From positions 248,001 to 312,000 of the forward strand of contig JAIWNF010000034.1 of NCBI GenBank assembly GCA_025093555.1: a stretch of 64,000 nucleotides of DNA, given 5' to 3'. Numbering within the stretch: position 1 is the first letter of the stretch; every line of letters begins with the position of its first letter. The stretch is from Circinella umbellata. Taxonomy: Eukaryota > Mucoromycota > Mucoromycetes > Mucorales > Lichtheimiaceae. Under the pieces are notes generated by a model. That model did not search any database. It had not been told where the DNA came from and worked only from the letters and a program-made list of their open reading frames with translations. Of this stretch, positions 21,680 to 35,213 are shown one piece after another. A program made the position numbers and the translations under genes.

Positions 21680-24600
21680 TTAATAATTACCACCTGAAAA
21701 ACGTTGCACACGACTTGTAGGAGAAGCACTATGAGCAGGAGGGGGTGGTGGAGGTGATCTAGAGTGGCGTGGAGATGATGTGTTACTATGGAATGGAGGA
21801 GGAGGAGGGGAGGATGGAGGTTGATAGTATGTAGGTGGTGGATATGGAGGGGCTGGATTGTTTGTTATGGGTCCATTATAGGCTGTAGGATCCACCCACC
21901 CACCTGATGATCCTTGATGACCTGGTGGTGGAGCTGGTGGTACGGATGTTATATGATCACTGTTATATGCCATTGGATTATTATTATAGTAACCTGCAGG
22001 TGGTGGTGCCACTTGACTATTATTTTGAAGTGCTCGTCGACGCGTCTTGTATGCAGTTAGACCAGGCCAACAACAGCAGCCTCTTAAGAAACATCGAATC
22101 AAAATGAACAATAGAATAAGTGCTAAGACAACACCAACTGGAATAGCAATTTCCTTATTATCTTGAAGCCATGACAGTGCTCGATTACTTGAACTACCAT
22201 AATCACATGAACCATCTTTACATCGACCACCACTTCCACAAGGTGTTCCATCCAGAAAGTTGCCATTGAATATGGTACAACCGTGACCGCTTGAGCTGGA
22301 ACAAGCGATTTGACAAGTTGAACCCATGGCAGAACATGAACTTGTAATGGATAATTCGGATCCACGCTCTCTACATTGTTGATCGCGCGACGTACATTGT
22401 CCTGATGCACATTGTAAACCATTACTACTGCCACACGATGTTCCATCATCTACATAGGCATCCGCCGGGCAATCACCGGTGGTACCATCGCAGTGTTCAG
22501 GAATATCACACTCACTTTGTGCTTCACGACAGACAGTATTCTGAGGCCGTAATTGACAGTTATCACAACATAAATCAGTAGCATCACTATAGTGTTACAG
22601 GGTAAATGTTAACTGAATAGTGTTTAAGCGTCGAAATTAACTCTTTTTTTTTTACAAAAATGTTTAAGCTTACTCGCAAGTAGCACCGTTTATAAATTTA
22701 CAAGTGCTAGAATCACAGCAAGAACTACTTTGTCCTCCTGGATCACAGTCTTCTCCTTCTTCCTTAATACCATTACCACACATTTGCAATGTTTGCACAG
22801 TACGACTACCAGGTGCTATAGTAATAAAAAGATTACTTAAATTTTTAGTGGGCGAGTTATCGTTCAAATTGTTGAGGTATCGTCAAAGGTTGTTTGCCCT
22901 TTACTTACCCTCCAAGCATGATCCCATGGATGAGAATACTCCACAAATAGTATTAATCGAGCAGGGACTGAATGATTCTGTTGACACGTTATTAGTGGGG
23001 TTCATGATATATGTACCACCAGCATCACATTGTGTATCACTCAAAGGACAGCATTGACATGATGACCCACTACAAGGACATGAATCAGATGTACAATCAT
23101 GAATAGCACCTGTAGGTAGCACAAATAATTTTCCATATAAGAACAAGACGTGATTATTAGTATAATTGTCATTCTTTTCAATGGTTACTGTTGTACTTAC
23201 CAAAACCATGACCAATTTCATGTGCTACAACTTTCCATTCATCACGAACTAATATGAACAAAAAAATTGTTTCATGTTATTCGAAATATACAATAAATCA
23301 TTTCTTCTGGTGAATATATATATATATATATAATATGATGTTACTCTCTACTTACGAACTGAAGAAACACCGGTACCCGATACATATTGTGTTTTGCCAC
23401 CAGCAGATTGCTGGTTTACGCCCATATTACAAAGTTGCTGTAACCAAGCAACACCGACCTCAACACCAGTTCTATAGTAGTCAATTATGACAAATAATCA
23501 CCATTCAATTAATACTAATATATACGGCTATATTTCCTTGTAAAAGAAATAATGTCTTACGCGCAATTCGTCATCAAGTGCCATAAACCAGCACCATCAT
23601 CACTCATATAGGATCTCCATAAGCTAAAATCGCTTAAACGGTCACTAATAGTATAACTGTTGGAGCAATCTCGGTTCCAGTCCGGCTCTGGTGTAGAAGG
23701 ACAAGTTTCAGGCAAGATTGTGATATTGATCAAACCTAATTGAATGTTGAACGTATGCTCATAAACTCCTGAAGCAGTATTCCAATTATTGATTATTTGT
23801 GTTCGGGCATCTTCTACTGAACCATAATGCCGAGTATATGTACAATCGGCAGCAACACCCATATAATTAACTATATAAATATTCAAGAAAAAAAAAAAGA
23901 AAGGTTAATATTCATGTTACACGGGCATTTCTGGGAGAAAAAAGGAGAAATAAATTTACTTAGAGTTGAAGTTGGGCATCCACTTGTGTCTTGTCGTTTC
24001 GTTAAACTATGGGTAGTATCAAAATTGGGGGTGTAGATACCCAATTCACCAGAAGCTGGATGACTCGAACGTAATACTGGATGTTGAAACTGATTTCCAT
24101 TGTTGAATGCTAAACGATCAAATCCACATTCAGTATTATGCGTATCATCATGATTGTTGTCTTGAGGTGAGACAAGAGTTGTATCAGAGTCACGATAAAT
24201 AACCATGTGGGAATTATCCTGACTGGTTAATTCAGCATCATCTTGACGCTTGGTAAGCTTATAATTGCTTGTCGTTTTAATGTGATACATGTCTCCATTC
24301 ATTGTAAATGTTCCTTCAAATACTGGATATTCCATGCCGGGTCTAAAAAATATGTTAATGTTATTTATCAATCCCATTTATTATTATCATGCATTTTAAT
24401 TGGTCTTGTTTTAATTAACATAACGATAATAATCAAGATTCATAATCATTATCATTATCACCAATAAAGTTTTTCTTACTTGGTTAAATCTTGTCGAAGG
24501 ATTACTCGTGCCCAACCAAGGTGTTGTTCAGAGTTCATAAAATCACTTTCGTCATCTAGTATAACACCGGCTCGGTCCCGTTTCCATCGGTGTTGTGTAT

Positions 24601-25106
24601 TTGAGTCACCCACGACGTAACCTCGATAGATTCGAAACTGATCATGTGTAAGAGGAATACCCTGACCATTACGCCATGTTACTGCATTAGGATGAAACAG
24701 ATTTAGATTAGGTTGCAAATGAAGATTAATGGTTTTATTGTAAGCTTGTAAAGATAACCGTAAAATGTCATCGTGTTCAATGGAGTGGCTAGTAGGTGTA
24801 TATGCAGGGTTCTTTGTTAAGCTTCGTTTTTTATAAAAATTCTCAGGGCGAGGGGCTATATCGAGCTGGACTCCCTTAAGCGGTTCGACATGTAATAGTT
24901 GCCTATTGTTTACACTATGACCTATAAATTATAATTATACAAATCAACAGCCCCCTAATTGTATCAATATCGACTGCATTATGCAATTTATTGAAATGTT
25001 TGATTAACAATTAATTTGACTTATTACCGGCAACAAGATGAAGAAGGATTGTAAAGAGCAGTAATATTAAAGTTGCTGTATTCTTATTGATATATAATTG
25101 AATCAT
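21680..25106 (-). CDS. ADAM-family membrane metalloprotease (M12B reprolysin plus disintegrin)
   Basis: Nine exons (25106-25028, 24921-24480, 24342-23960, 23870-23561, 23471-23356, 23248-23201, 23109-22909, 22815-22674, 22586-21680) join to 875 aa. A signal peptide (ATLILLLFTILLHLVA) precedes a prodomain with two basic sites (WKRDR, TKRQD). The reprolysin domain carries the zinc motif HEIGHGFGAIHD (His453, Glu454, His457, His463), split between exons 6 and 7. A disintegrin-like Cys-rich region follows, with CDIPEHCDGTTGDCPADAYV. One transmembrane helix lies at about 720-740, then a cytoplasmic tail of about 130 residues, very rich in Pro with several PPPPPP runs. Fungal ADAMs are known but few are characterised. 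The tail could bind SH3 or WW domains. The gene looks intact. Confidence 0.9.
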
Positions 25107-25236
25107 TAATTATTTAATTGTTGATAGAGTTTGTTGTATATTATATACTACGTTCAATAAGTTATATCGATACTCTTTTGCTCTTTCTCTTGATAACTAG
25201 TTATAATTAGAAATAGATAAAATTAAGCAAAAAAAT

Positions 25237-25273
<37 letters not shown>

Positions 25274-28200
25274 AGAGAGAAGTAAAAGAGACGAAGTTTC
25301 TTTTTAAGAAATAAACCTGTTCCTTTTCTTGTGTAAGCTTTAACAAACATAACTTAAAGCGGTTCTTCAATTGAAAGGTAAAGCGGGAATACCGAGATTT
25401 CCACTCGATCTCCATTTATGGAAACAGGTTAAACGTCCATGCCAAGACATAGGAAAACAAGGTCCATATAAGAAATAAGCGTTTATTTTCGTCATTCCCA
25501 ACATTTTATTGTGTTACAATTCAATATACCCCCATTGTTCTTTTTTCTGTATTATTGTTATTATTGTTATTGTTTGCCAAGAATATAAAGAAAAGCTTTA
25601 TTGGAATCACGATTAATCAACTGATACGTAATAGAAGGTCGAAGGTTTAAAGAAGAGATTGAAAGTTTTCGGAATTGAATGAATTCTTTTTCTGTAATCA
25701 CTATGTAATCAGAAACCGAGGTATGCTGAGTTATATTATTTATAAATAACTGAAAGCCATCATGTTCAACATCGATATCAGGAAGAGGTATTCTCGTTTA
25801 CCTTTGCTTGCTGCCGTACTAACTATTCCTGGTACGTATAATTAAGCAGGTCAAAAGAAATATTTTTTTAGTTAATGTTTACGGAAGCTTCATCATTTGA
25901 TTTCAATATTTATTTTCTATTTTCACAAAGAGAAAGAATAATAAAAATATGTGCTTCGCCTCGTCATATGCAGACATACGTAGTGTTTAAACATAGTAAA
26001 AAACACATACATAGGGGATAATGCTTGTACAGCAATCGTAGAGTGTTCTATAGTTAGATAAGATTGGGCATAAGATGAGATAATATTATTCTGTTAATAA
26101 ACAAGTGACGCATAAACATTTTATAAACAAAGGGACAAGAACTACCAAGTTTGACAGAATCTCTATAATAATAATGTGAAACATATAAACAGATTTGTTC
26201 AAACAAAACATTATTAAATTTTCTTTTCTGGGATTAATGGTCAATCCATTTATAAATCACTAACTTATTAAAATTCATGTACGCATAAATCTTATATTGC
26301 ATAATAATCTAATAACAACGTACTTAATTTCAGAAAAAAAATCATTACGTCATTACGTAGTATAGTAGAATGTTACTTGATATAGCGAGGTCTGTGTACT
26401 ATATACATTAAGAATTTAGGAATAATAATAAAGAAGCCGAGTAGATTTACATAGCATATTTTCATTTTATTAACAAAAAGTGTAATAATAGCATGAAGTG
26501 TGGAGAAAGGTCACAACTCTTCTTATTTCTTTTCTTCTCAAGAGGTACTGGAAATTGAGTCCGACTTTAATCTTAAAAAAACTTGGAATAGAAACAATCA
26601 AAATACTTAACGTAACAGGATGTATTAGCAATTTATTATTCAACTCAAAAGAAAGCGGTAAGTTTACTAGATTACCTGGGATACTCATCTTATCTGAGCA
26701 CTAGCCACCTCATTTTATCAACTTTTCTTTTGGTTTTGTGATACCAAGAAAAAAAATGGACTTGATAAATGATCATGATAAGATATTGTTTTTATCATTG
26801 ACTTAAATAAAGCTATAGCTATATGTATATCAAGTATTTGTTTGAAGAAACTTTGTCAGAAGGACAGAGCTGATGACCAAAGGATTGTTGTACAAGTGTA
26901 TGCTGTGTCCATAATGCGTTGAGTTGTTTATAAAAATTGGTTTCTGAGACCCAAACTATAATTTAACTGTCAATGTCGGTCTGACCCGCACTTTTCTTCT
27001 GTTTCTTTCTGTCTCTCTCTTTTTTTTTCCCGAACATCTTTTTCATAAGAAGCAAAAAATCGATACGTATTGTTTCTTCCGTTTATAGCTAATTGTATTC
27101 CTGGGGAAGAAAAACGTGTACAATGTTCACCAAATAATATCTCTATGAATTTTTTTTTATGATTTACCCCCTGCGCAACAATTCAATAATACAATGTTTT
27201 TAATACAGGATTTTTCCTAATGATTGGCGGTGTGTTTTTCGTGATTGGCAGGAGGTGGAAGATTACAATGGCGGTGTAATTTAAGATGTTGGCAGAATTA
27301 TGAAGTTCATGATGGCGGTTGGGAACTGTAATTTTGTTCCCTTAAAAATAAATTTTCTTGAGTTTTCTGATTTATTGAACATTTTGTCTATATCGATACA
27401 GTGAGGCACAAACGAAAGAGAGTGCCTGATCCATCCTTAACAGTCATCAGCGGTGACTTGGTTAGTGTATACAGATGGCGTTCCAATATGATGTATATAC
27501 AAAAAGTTTTAACGTAAAGTATATACAAATGTTACACCGGATAGGACAAAAAAATCTACAGCCAAGGGATACTCATAAGGTTATATACTACTTATTAATC
27601 AACCATTTACTCCCCCCCCCAGAATGGTACCTGAAATACAGAATATGCTTGAGGTTTAATTTTGTGATGCGAATCTTGAAGAGGATAATTTATGACATCC
27701 TTATCCCTTATAACACATAACGCTGACAAAAGGTTTCACAGTGAAAAACTGGTATTTTTTATAATATTACATTCAACCGGTATCCTATATCCTTGGAAAC
27801 ACATGCAGATAATGTACCCCACTGACAATGGAACGTTCATATTATATTCAACACTGGTATTATGGTTGATTTGGTATCGTCAGCACCTGGTGATACTCAT
27901 TCATTATTACATCATTGATCATACAGAGCGTAGTAACAACATCGTAAATATATATATGACAACAAACACAGTATAATTGTAATTTAATATAGGAACCAAA
28001 AGTAGCGAGCAACCAATGCCAGGTTGAAAATTGGAGGTTTTTATTGTGTGTTTTCAAAATAACAAAAAGGATCCAAGTCAATTTTTTTGCAGACAGCGCT
28101 CCCAAATAGACCATCTTGTCGCGCCATGTAGTAAATTAGAGTGCTAATAGTATATTAACAAGTGCATCAGCATTGTGACATGTTATTATTCCGTTCCCAA

Positions 28201-28898
28201 AGACAAACCACGCTTTTTGATCTTTTTTTTTATTTTTTTTTATTTTACCTTTGTAGCTCTTGGTTTTATGCATCATGATATGATCGCCCGTGATTCGTGA
28301 TGGGTATCCATCTATAACAATGTATACTTTTTTTTACGATTAATATACAGAATAATGAGCCTAAAAACAAGAATTGTTTGTATACTTTCCTTGTGAGAGT
28401 GGTTAGATTTAACATCACTAGATCCACTGGATAAAGCAAAAACAATCCCAATCGCCCCACCTCAAAAGGCAGCACCATCAAAATATAGCACCACACAGTC
28501 AACGCGGGGGGTGTCTCAGCAGGGAAAGCTGTCAAGCTCATGGGATATGCTACAGACCGGCCCCTCCTATACCTTTCGAGTCCCTCGGTATACAACAGGC
28601 CCGGGTGTCACATTGCAGCCAAGATAGCCACGCTGTCAGGTCTGCTTTGTACGGTACGATGCATTTGGATCTTCTTGTACGATGGTCTCGAAACATCAAG
28701 CGCTAAATATTGGTTTGGTTATAATTTAGTATTTGGCTGTGGTATTGCGGATGAAAAAGTGGTCATACATTGATGTTAAACTATAAAGAAAAGAAAAAAA
28801 GGATATGATGATAAACAAAATTTAATTCCAAACGTTTGATGTTGTTTTTATACTCAGCTTACCAAAAAAAAAAAAGAAGAACAAATCTAATCCGCTTG
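25107..28898. other. Gene-poor region
   Basis: After the ADAM promoter and a (GA)n repeat, the only gene-like sign is a possible first exon at 25762-25831 on the plus strand (MFNIDIRKRYSRLPLLAAVL, then a GTACGT donor), for which I found no partner exon. Overlapping open frames at 26470-26704 on both strands and at 28266-28773 have no recognisable content. Words of the type ATGGCGGTGT recur near 27230-27325. Otherwise AT-rich, with no RNA gene seen. Confidence 0.35.
25250..25280. repeat. (GA)n microsatellite
   Basis: About 15 GA units with one interruption, in the upstream region of the ADAM gene (the CT strand faces the gene). Confidence 0.9.
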
Positions 28899-29723
28899 AT
28901 TATCAATCGTTTTTAAACATCAAGGAAAAAAATATTAATCGCCAAGGCTGTGTGTTATCACATAGTTTTTTAGCCCTACCAAGGAGGAAGTACATTATGG
29001 AAATGTGGGTAAACAAACTCCGCAAAAGGACAACATTTACAGGCACGGCTAAAGTGAATGAGGCAGCGAAAGCCAATAAAAAAAGATTATGACGTTTGGA
29101 TTTACCCAATCACCTTTGACTATGACATGTTGCTGAGATTTAAACAGGTAAGCATAAAGCATAAGAGAGAAAAAAGTTCATACATTATTACTTTATTAGC
29201 GTCAATATTAAAAAAAAGTTATTGGTGTCATGGATTGGTTCAATAGTGTCACAATGGAATATAACTCCAATAATAAAAAGACGTGAAAGAGAAAACAAAA
29301 GGAAGAAATCCTAATGCCAGGAGAAAATATAATGGAGATTTCATGATTACGTGTGTGTAGATGAAAATTCTACTTATGTTACTGCTACCAAGAACATTGT
29401 TAACAACCGGACCATTAATAATGAATCTACCATTAATCGAACTACTGCCATTGAATCCAGTGCTATGGAATCGAGTCTATTTGAAGTGATAAGTACGTCT
29501 TCGAAAGTGTTAACTGTAGCTGCGATAGAATTTAGTATTAACAGATCCAAATTCTATTATAGCATTACAAACATTTACAGATAGCAGCAGCAGCAGAAGC
29601 AGCAATAATAATCTCCTTAAAGACATTCAAAATACATGTACCATTTGTGACACCTTTGAGTGTAAAGGGAACAAAAAAGTAAAATACAAGACTCTCTGTG
29701 GCAAAATGGATGTCGAACAATAA
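28899..29723 (+). pseudogene. Decayed ORF fragments of unknown origin
   Basis: Two stretches have coding-like composition. The first, to a stop at about 29091, includes FLALPRRKYIMEMWVNKLRK and ends EAAKANKKRL. The second starts near 29354 (ENSTYVTATKNIV, NNRTINNESTINRTT, then SLFEVISTSSKVLTVAAIEF), and coding signal then shifts frame near 29535 to LTDPNSIIALQTFTD, a Ser run, and CTICDTFECKGNKKVKY before a stop at 29723. The frame change and missing start suggest a broken gene, perhaps from a mobile element. The family is not recognised. Confidence 0.35.
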
Positions 29724-31894
29724 TATTTATTTACTTCAACAATATAATTTGGTCAAATATTATATTTACAGTAAGTATGGCAAATAGCTAGTTATTATTA
29801 TCATTTTATTTTTTTAATAGCTATAAATTTCAACCCATATATAAAATACAATTAATCATTTTACAATAGAATAATCTCGCTACTAGGGTCATTTCCTAAT
29901 TGAGAACAATTAATTTTTTTTGCCTCAGACATGTTATCCGTGCCGAAAAAAACGGGGGTTTATTGTAAGTAAACATGTCGCCATATTATTGCTATTGGAA
30001 TGTTCTTATTAGGTATTAATACCTTAAGCTAATCAATGTACTTGATAGTGTCTTCCTGGATGTGCTCAAATCATTTTCAGCAGGCAAATAAACCCTCTCA
30101 CGATCAATGATGAGACAACTAATTTCATCCCTCGGGTCTTATACCAATTGTATGAGTCTTTTCTCTTTAGCATATGTTTGTATTCGAGATTCATAGATAA
30201 TCTTCTGACCTTCGTTATAATATTCATTATTAAACATATAGTTCCGAATTTATACATAAAAAGAGCCACCAGACTCAAATAAAAAATAGTAAGTCTAGTT
30301 ACTGTTTTGAGGCGCTTTGGCCACTCTTACGCTGTGCTCTCCATCCTTCTACAGTACCAGCCCTTGCATAGTCTTGAAGGTTCTTGAGGAGATAAGCTTC
30401 AATGAGCTTGAAGCATGGCCAACGGATTTGTCAAATGGATCGTTAAAATTAAGACTCTGGCGGTTCCGTTAAATTTGGAGAATCCTTTGGGAGATTAGCA
30501 CAACTGCTAGAGCAATATCAAACACAGGCTTAATCGACCTTGATTCTGTTTCAATGATCTTGTGACAAATATACTTGTTACTAAATAGCCTGCGACAGAT
30601 TTAAATGATGTGTGACAAATAAAGTATATTTTATAACCCTTTTTATAATTCTTTTGGTTCTTTTTAACTTCAAGCAGGTGTAGTTTTTTCTCATATATTT
30701 GGACATATATCATATTATTTTCTACTCTACTCATTTTCATTTCTGCCGTATTTGAGCTAATACTTTTACTCTAAATCATTATTTTATACATATATCATAA
30801 GCCCCAATTATATTTTTAACAGACATCCATGATTCCTACTTGATTCATAATTTTATCATGATTCTCAATATCACATATATTTCATTGTTTCTTTCCAACA
30901 ATATCAGACATGGGTATTCATTATGTTTTTAATATTATCGACTAGGTACAGTAATATTAGCCAGCCTCAGCAGTATAAATTCTTAGTTGAGCTTACTATT
31001 TCCTCACTTATTTTCACTTTCACATATGTGCTGTATATCAACTCTAATCTAAAAGGAATTCCATTATAGACTTGGCCTTGGTCAATAGCACTTAACTACG
31101 CAAAGAGTCACTTATTTACTCATAATGTATTGTAAAATAAAAAGCCTTTTTGAATCTGTACTTTTGGGTTGCTCTTTTATTTGATCTATTAATAACAAAT
31201 GATATTCTCAGCAAATAACCTCATGCAGATTAATTACGTATTATTTGATAAGACGAGAGTTATATTGTCTGTGCAAACTAATTTTAAGATACCGTGGTCC
31301 TCGAGTGATATTTAGGCACGTGCGAAATATAAAATCAAAATTTCCAAAGTTGGTTTTTTTTTGTTGCAGATGGCGAGACATCATATGATATACCTAGAAA
31401 ACAATTTTGCTAGATATTTATAGTAGCTTAGTTAATAATGTATTAAAAGCTTATTCACTTTTAAATCAAAACATCATGTAATAGTTTGTACCCCCCATGT
31501 AATGTGTTTCTTCAGAAGAAATAAAATAAATGGTATTGGAGTGCTCAAAAAAGAAATAAGACCAGCTCCTAGTATAGCAACATCTTTTCCCCATTCTATG
31601 CTATACTTCAGTCAATCATCAAGAATTCAGCAACGAACAAATAACAAATTTCTTCATGTATATTCATATATATATATATATATATATGATGCCCACTAAG
31701 ATGCTGTTTTTGACAAAAACTTTTGTCCTTCAATATGTTGCTACGACAGCGATAAACGCCATCCTAACTTATCTTAAACTATAAATTAACAATATTTCTC
31801 TCCTTCTTGCTATGTGACCTATTCAAATTCTTTTATATAAATCAATAGTTACTATTGCAATGTAGCATCCCCTTTTCTTTGTCTCGTTAGACAT

Positions 31895-31957
<63 letters not shown>

Positions 31958-32302
31958 CTATTGTCACTTACAGTAGCGGTAACATCACTTCTATCAAACA
32001 TGTTATTGTATTTAATAAAACAACACCGGAGTTATAACCAACTCCCATACAAAAAAAATAGGAAAAAAACCCGTTCTTCCTCGTGCACAAAAAGTTTATG
32101 TAGCATGTATATCAAAAAATATATATACGGGAAAAGGAGGAGTACGAAATTAACGTGTTTTTTTCGATCGTTTCGATTGTTTGGAGTCTAAAAAAAAAAA
32201 TACTATAATTATAATTCATAATCATAATATTCCCCGAAGTAAAATAATAATAAGAAATAATAATAATATTATCTTTGATAGTCGGTTTTTTTTTGTTGCT
32301 GC
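29724..32302. other. Gene-poor region with one coding-like scrap
   Basis: On the minus strand at about 30430-30299 a short stretch reads WPCFKLIEAYLLKNLQDYAR and ends GQSASKQ with a stop; it looks like the C-terminus of a lost gene. The remainder is AT-rich with no supported gene. The 3' part (about 32050-32302) is the promoter and leader of the kelch gene. Confidence 0.35.
31901..31954. repeat. (CT)n microsatellite
   Basis: About 27 uninterrupted TC/CT units, the longest simple dinucleotide repeat in the window, about 350 bp upstream of the kelch gene. Confidence 0.95.
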
Positions 32303-34514
32303 ATGTCACAGTTTACTTCGTCAAGCACATCCTCGGGTTCAAATCATGCTGCTACCATAAGCACGCGTTTTACCCATAATGACTTAAACTCTAGTTCTAT
32401 TTCTACAAGTTCAGCATTTCAACGTGATGATGACAGGTATTAAAATAATTTAATCTTTAAATTATTTTTATTGACCTTTCTTATTTATATTTTATATACA
32501 TAACAATCACTTTTACCCCTTCTTTCCCCATTTGAGGGAGAGGGAAAAGATAAAATCTTATTCCAGATCACTTTTTTTAATGTAGAGAGAATTATTATTA
32601 TTTTTAAAGTAGTACCGTATCTGAATTACCGGAATCACCAACGTTGCCTCCGGAAACCAGCCGTGGGGAAGACTTTGGTGACATGGCACAGTTACCGAAA
32701 TCACCAATACGTAATAAACCTGTCGATTTACAACCAATTCCTGCAACTTCTACATTTCAACAACAACCCCATCTCACTTCACCTTCGGGTAAGAAAAAAA
32801 AAGAAGAGTACTTTTTGAATATGTTACTCATAATAATAATTATTTTATAACATAAAACGTTTTTAATTTATTTTCTATTATAATAATAATATTAATAGCA
32901 GCTTATACGTCGTCTACACAACCTATGGAACGTGCACGTTCAGCACAATCCGCACCTCCTTCTCGAAGTAGTCACAAACATAATCATAGTCATAGTAACA
33001 GTATCAGCAACAAACATATACGACAAGTAGCATCTCATAATACATTACAACCACGACGTTCGAAACGATCTGCAGCTATTCCTGACCATATGGCAGCTGC
33101 GCTCGAACTAAGTGCATCACCCAATGTTCCACCTGCTCCGGCAGCAGGTATGTATTGGTCTAGGGCAGTAACTTATGGCCGTGGTCCATCTCGTCCATTA
33201 CGTGCTCATACTATTAATTTGATTGGAGAACAGTTATTTGTGTTTGGTGGATGTGATATTAAAACATGTTTCAATTCACTTTATGTTCTTGATATGGGTA
33301 AGATTTTTATTTTATTTCATTTAAACTTTTTGGATTATAAATAAATATATATATATACATATAATCAAAGAGGTATAGCGAAAGAGAAGTGTCAGGGAAA
33401 CAAGGAGTGAAATAAAAAAAAATATGTAAAACGATTTACTAACTTATCTTGATATCATAGATACCATGACATGGTCGAAACCAAAGACATTAGGTCAAGC
33501 CCCGCCTCCTTGTCGAGCTCATTCAAGTACACTTGTTGAAAGGGATTTGGGATCTGGAAAACGTGGACATTATCTCTATATATTTGGTGGTGGAGATGGA
33601 CCTAATTATTTCAATGATCTTTATGTATTACATACGGATACTTTAACATGGTCAAAACCAAAGTGTGAAGGAACACCTCCTTCTCCACGACGTGCACATA
33701 CTACATGTTTATGGGGAGATAGAATTGTTATAGTTGGTGGTGGTGATGGTGCACGGGCTTTATCAGACGTACATATGTTAGATATCGCTGATCCAGGACG
33801 TCCACGATGGACACAAATAAAACCGCTTGGTTCCCCTCCTATTGCTCGTGGTTATCATACTAGTAATTTGGTTAAGGATAAATTGATCGTGTATGGTGGT
33901 AGTGATGGTCATGAATGTTTTAGTGATGTTCATATTTTGGATTTAGGTAAAAAAAAAGCTTTTACTGTTTTTTAAATGAAGGAAGATACATGTAATATTA
34001 ACCTCTTTTTTTTAATTGAAATAGCAACCAATCGATGGAATCAAATTGAATTGGATAGAATTGTACCTCGCTTAGCACATTCTGCAACTCAAGTTGGTAG
34101 TTATATCTTTATCATCGGAGGACATGATGGATCTCGTTATTCGAATGATGTATTATTATTAAACTTGGGTAAGTATTATCAAATTATATATCGGCTGTTA
34201 TTCTATTTTTGAACTAACGATGTGATATATAATATATAGTAACTATGAGTTGGGAACAACGAAAGATTTATGGAGGCGCACCAAGCGCACGAGGATATCA
34301 TGCTGCAGTATTGCACGATTCTAGGTTATATTTACTTGGTGGTTATGATGGCAAAACAGTCTTTGATGATGTTTATATCCTTGGTAAGAGATAAAAAGAC
34401 AGAATTAGAATTATATAAATATAACTTTTATTAATTGTATATATTTATAATATAGAATTATCAGCTTCAAGTTACCTTCCTCAGATTACAAATTTTGAAA
34501 TAGACCTCATGTAG
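32303..34514 (+). CDS. Kelch-repeat beta-propeller protein
   Basis: Seven exons (32303-32436, 32610-32788, 32899-33297, 33461-33946, 34025-34168, 34240-34383, 34456-34514) join to 514 aa. Residues 1-190 are disordered, rich in Ser, Thr, Gln and Pro, with a His/Ser-rich stretch (SRSSHKHNHSHSNS) and a basic patch (QPRRSKRSAA). Six kelch repeats follow, marked by the doublet glycines in FVFGGCD, YIFGGGDG, VIVGGGDG, IVYGGSDG, FIIGGHDG and YLLGGYDG, each followed by a Tyr-x-Leu-type strand. Together they should form one propeller. The 18-residue tail has no motif. The repeat type resembles polarity or signalling scaffolds such as fission yeast Tea1, but coiled coils are absent here, so I assign only a protein-interaction role. 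The gene appears intact. Confidence 0.88.
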
Positions 34515-35213
34515 ATAACCCTTTTATATTTTAAAAAAGATACACACACACAGACACCCTTCCTGATTACTTATAATTCTTCCTCTTCTAAACTCCTTTT
34601 TTCGTTCTTAATTCTATCTATAACTGTTAATAATAGTCTCATCACTTTTCTTCCTTAACTCATAACATATTATCTCTCACCTTTTTCTTTCTTTATATCT
34701 ATATTATTGTTTGAAACATTATTTATATTATTGTTATCATTAATGGATTTCTTATTATATCATTCCTTTATTTCAAAACTGGTTATTTTTGATAAATACC
34801 AAAACTAAAAAAAAAATAAAAACAAGTAAGAATTCTTTCATTAAGCGTGTGTGTGTGTGTGTGTGTTTATGTGAAACCCCATTAAAAAAAGACATTATGT
34901 TCAATTAATTTACACATAATAAAAAAAATATGATATTTTATATATAATTCGCATTATTTTTGTAACAGCTTTTTTCTTCACTCGTTAAGGTTCTAAAAGA
35001 ATTTAGATAAAAATGGTAATTCACTAGTACCCAAACACTCTGGGCTATGAAAACATGACTAGAAATTAAGAAAACATATTCTCACCAAGCCATTCAACAA
35101 TCCTGTCGCCGCAGTTGCGAACCTATATCATTCTAATTAATTCCCTTAAACCTTCAAATGTAATATCATTTTATATCATTTTACATATAACTTGGTATAC
35201 ACATATACACATA
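34515..35213. other. Intergenic region between the kelch gene and the Fanzor-like relic
   Basis: AT-rich, with a (GT)10 repeat at about 34846-34866. If the Fanzor-like relic once carried a guide RNA, it would be expected just 3' of that gene, at about 34900-35213; no obvious stable structure was seen by eye. Confidence 0.4.
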
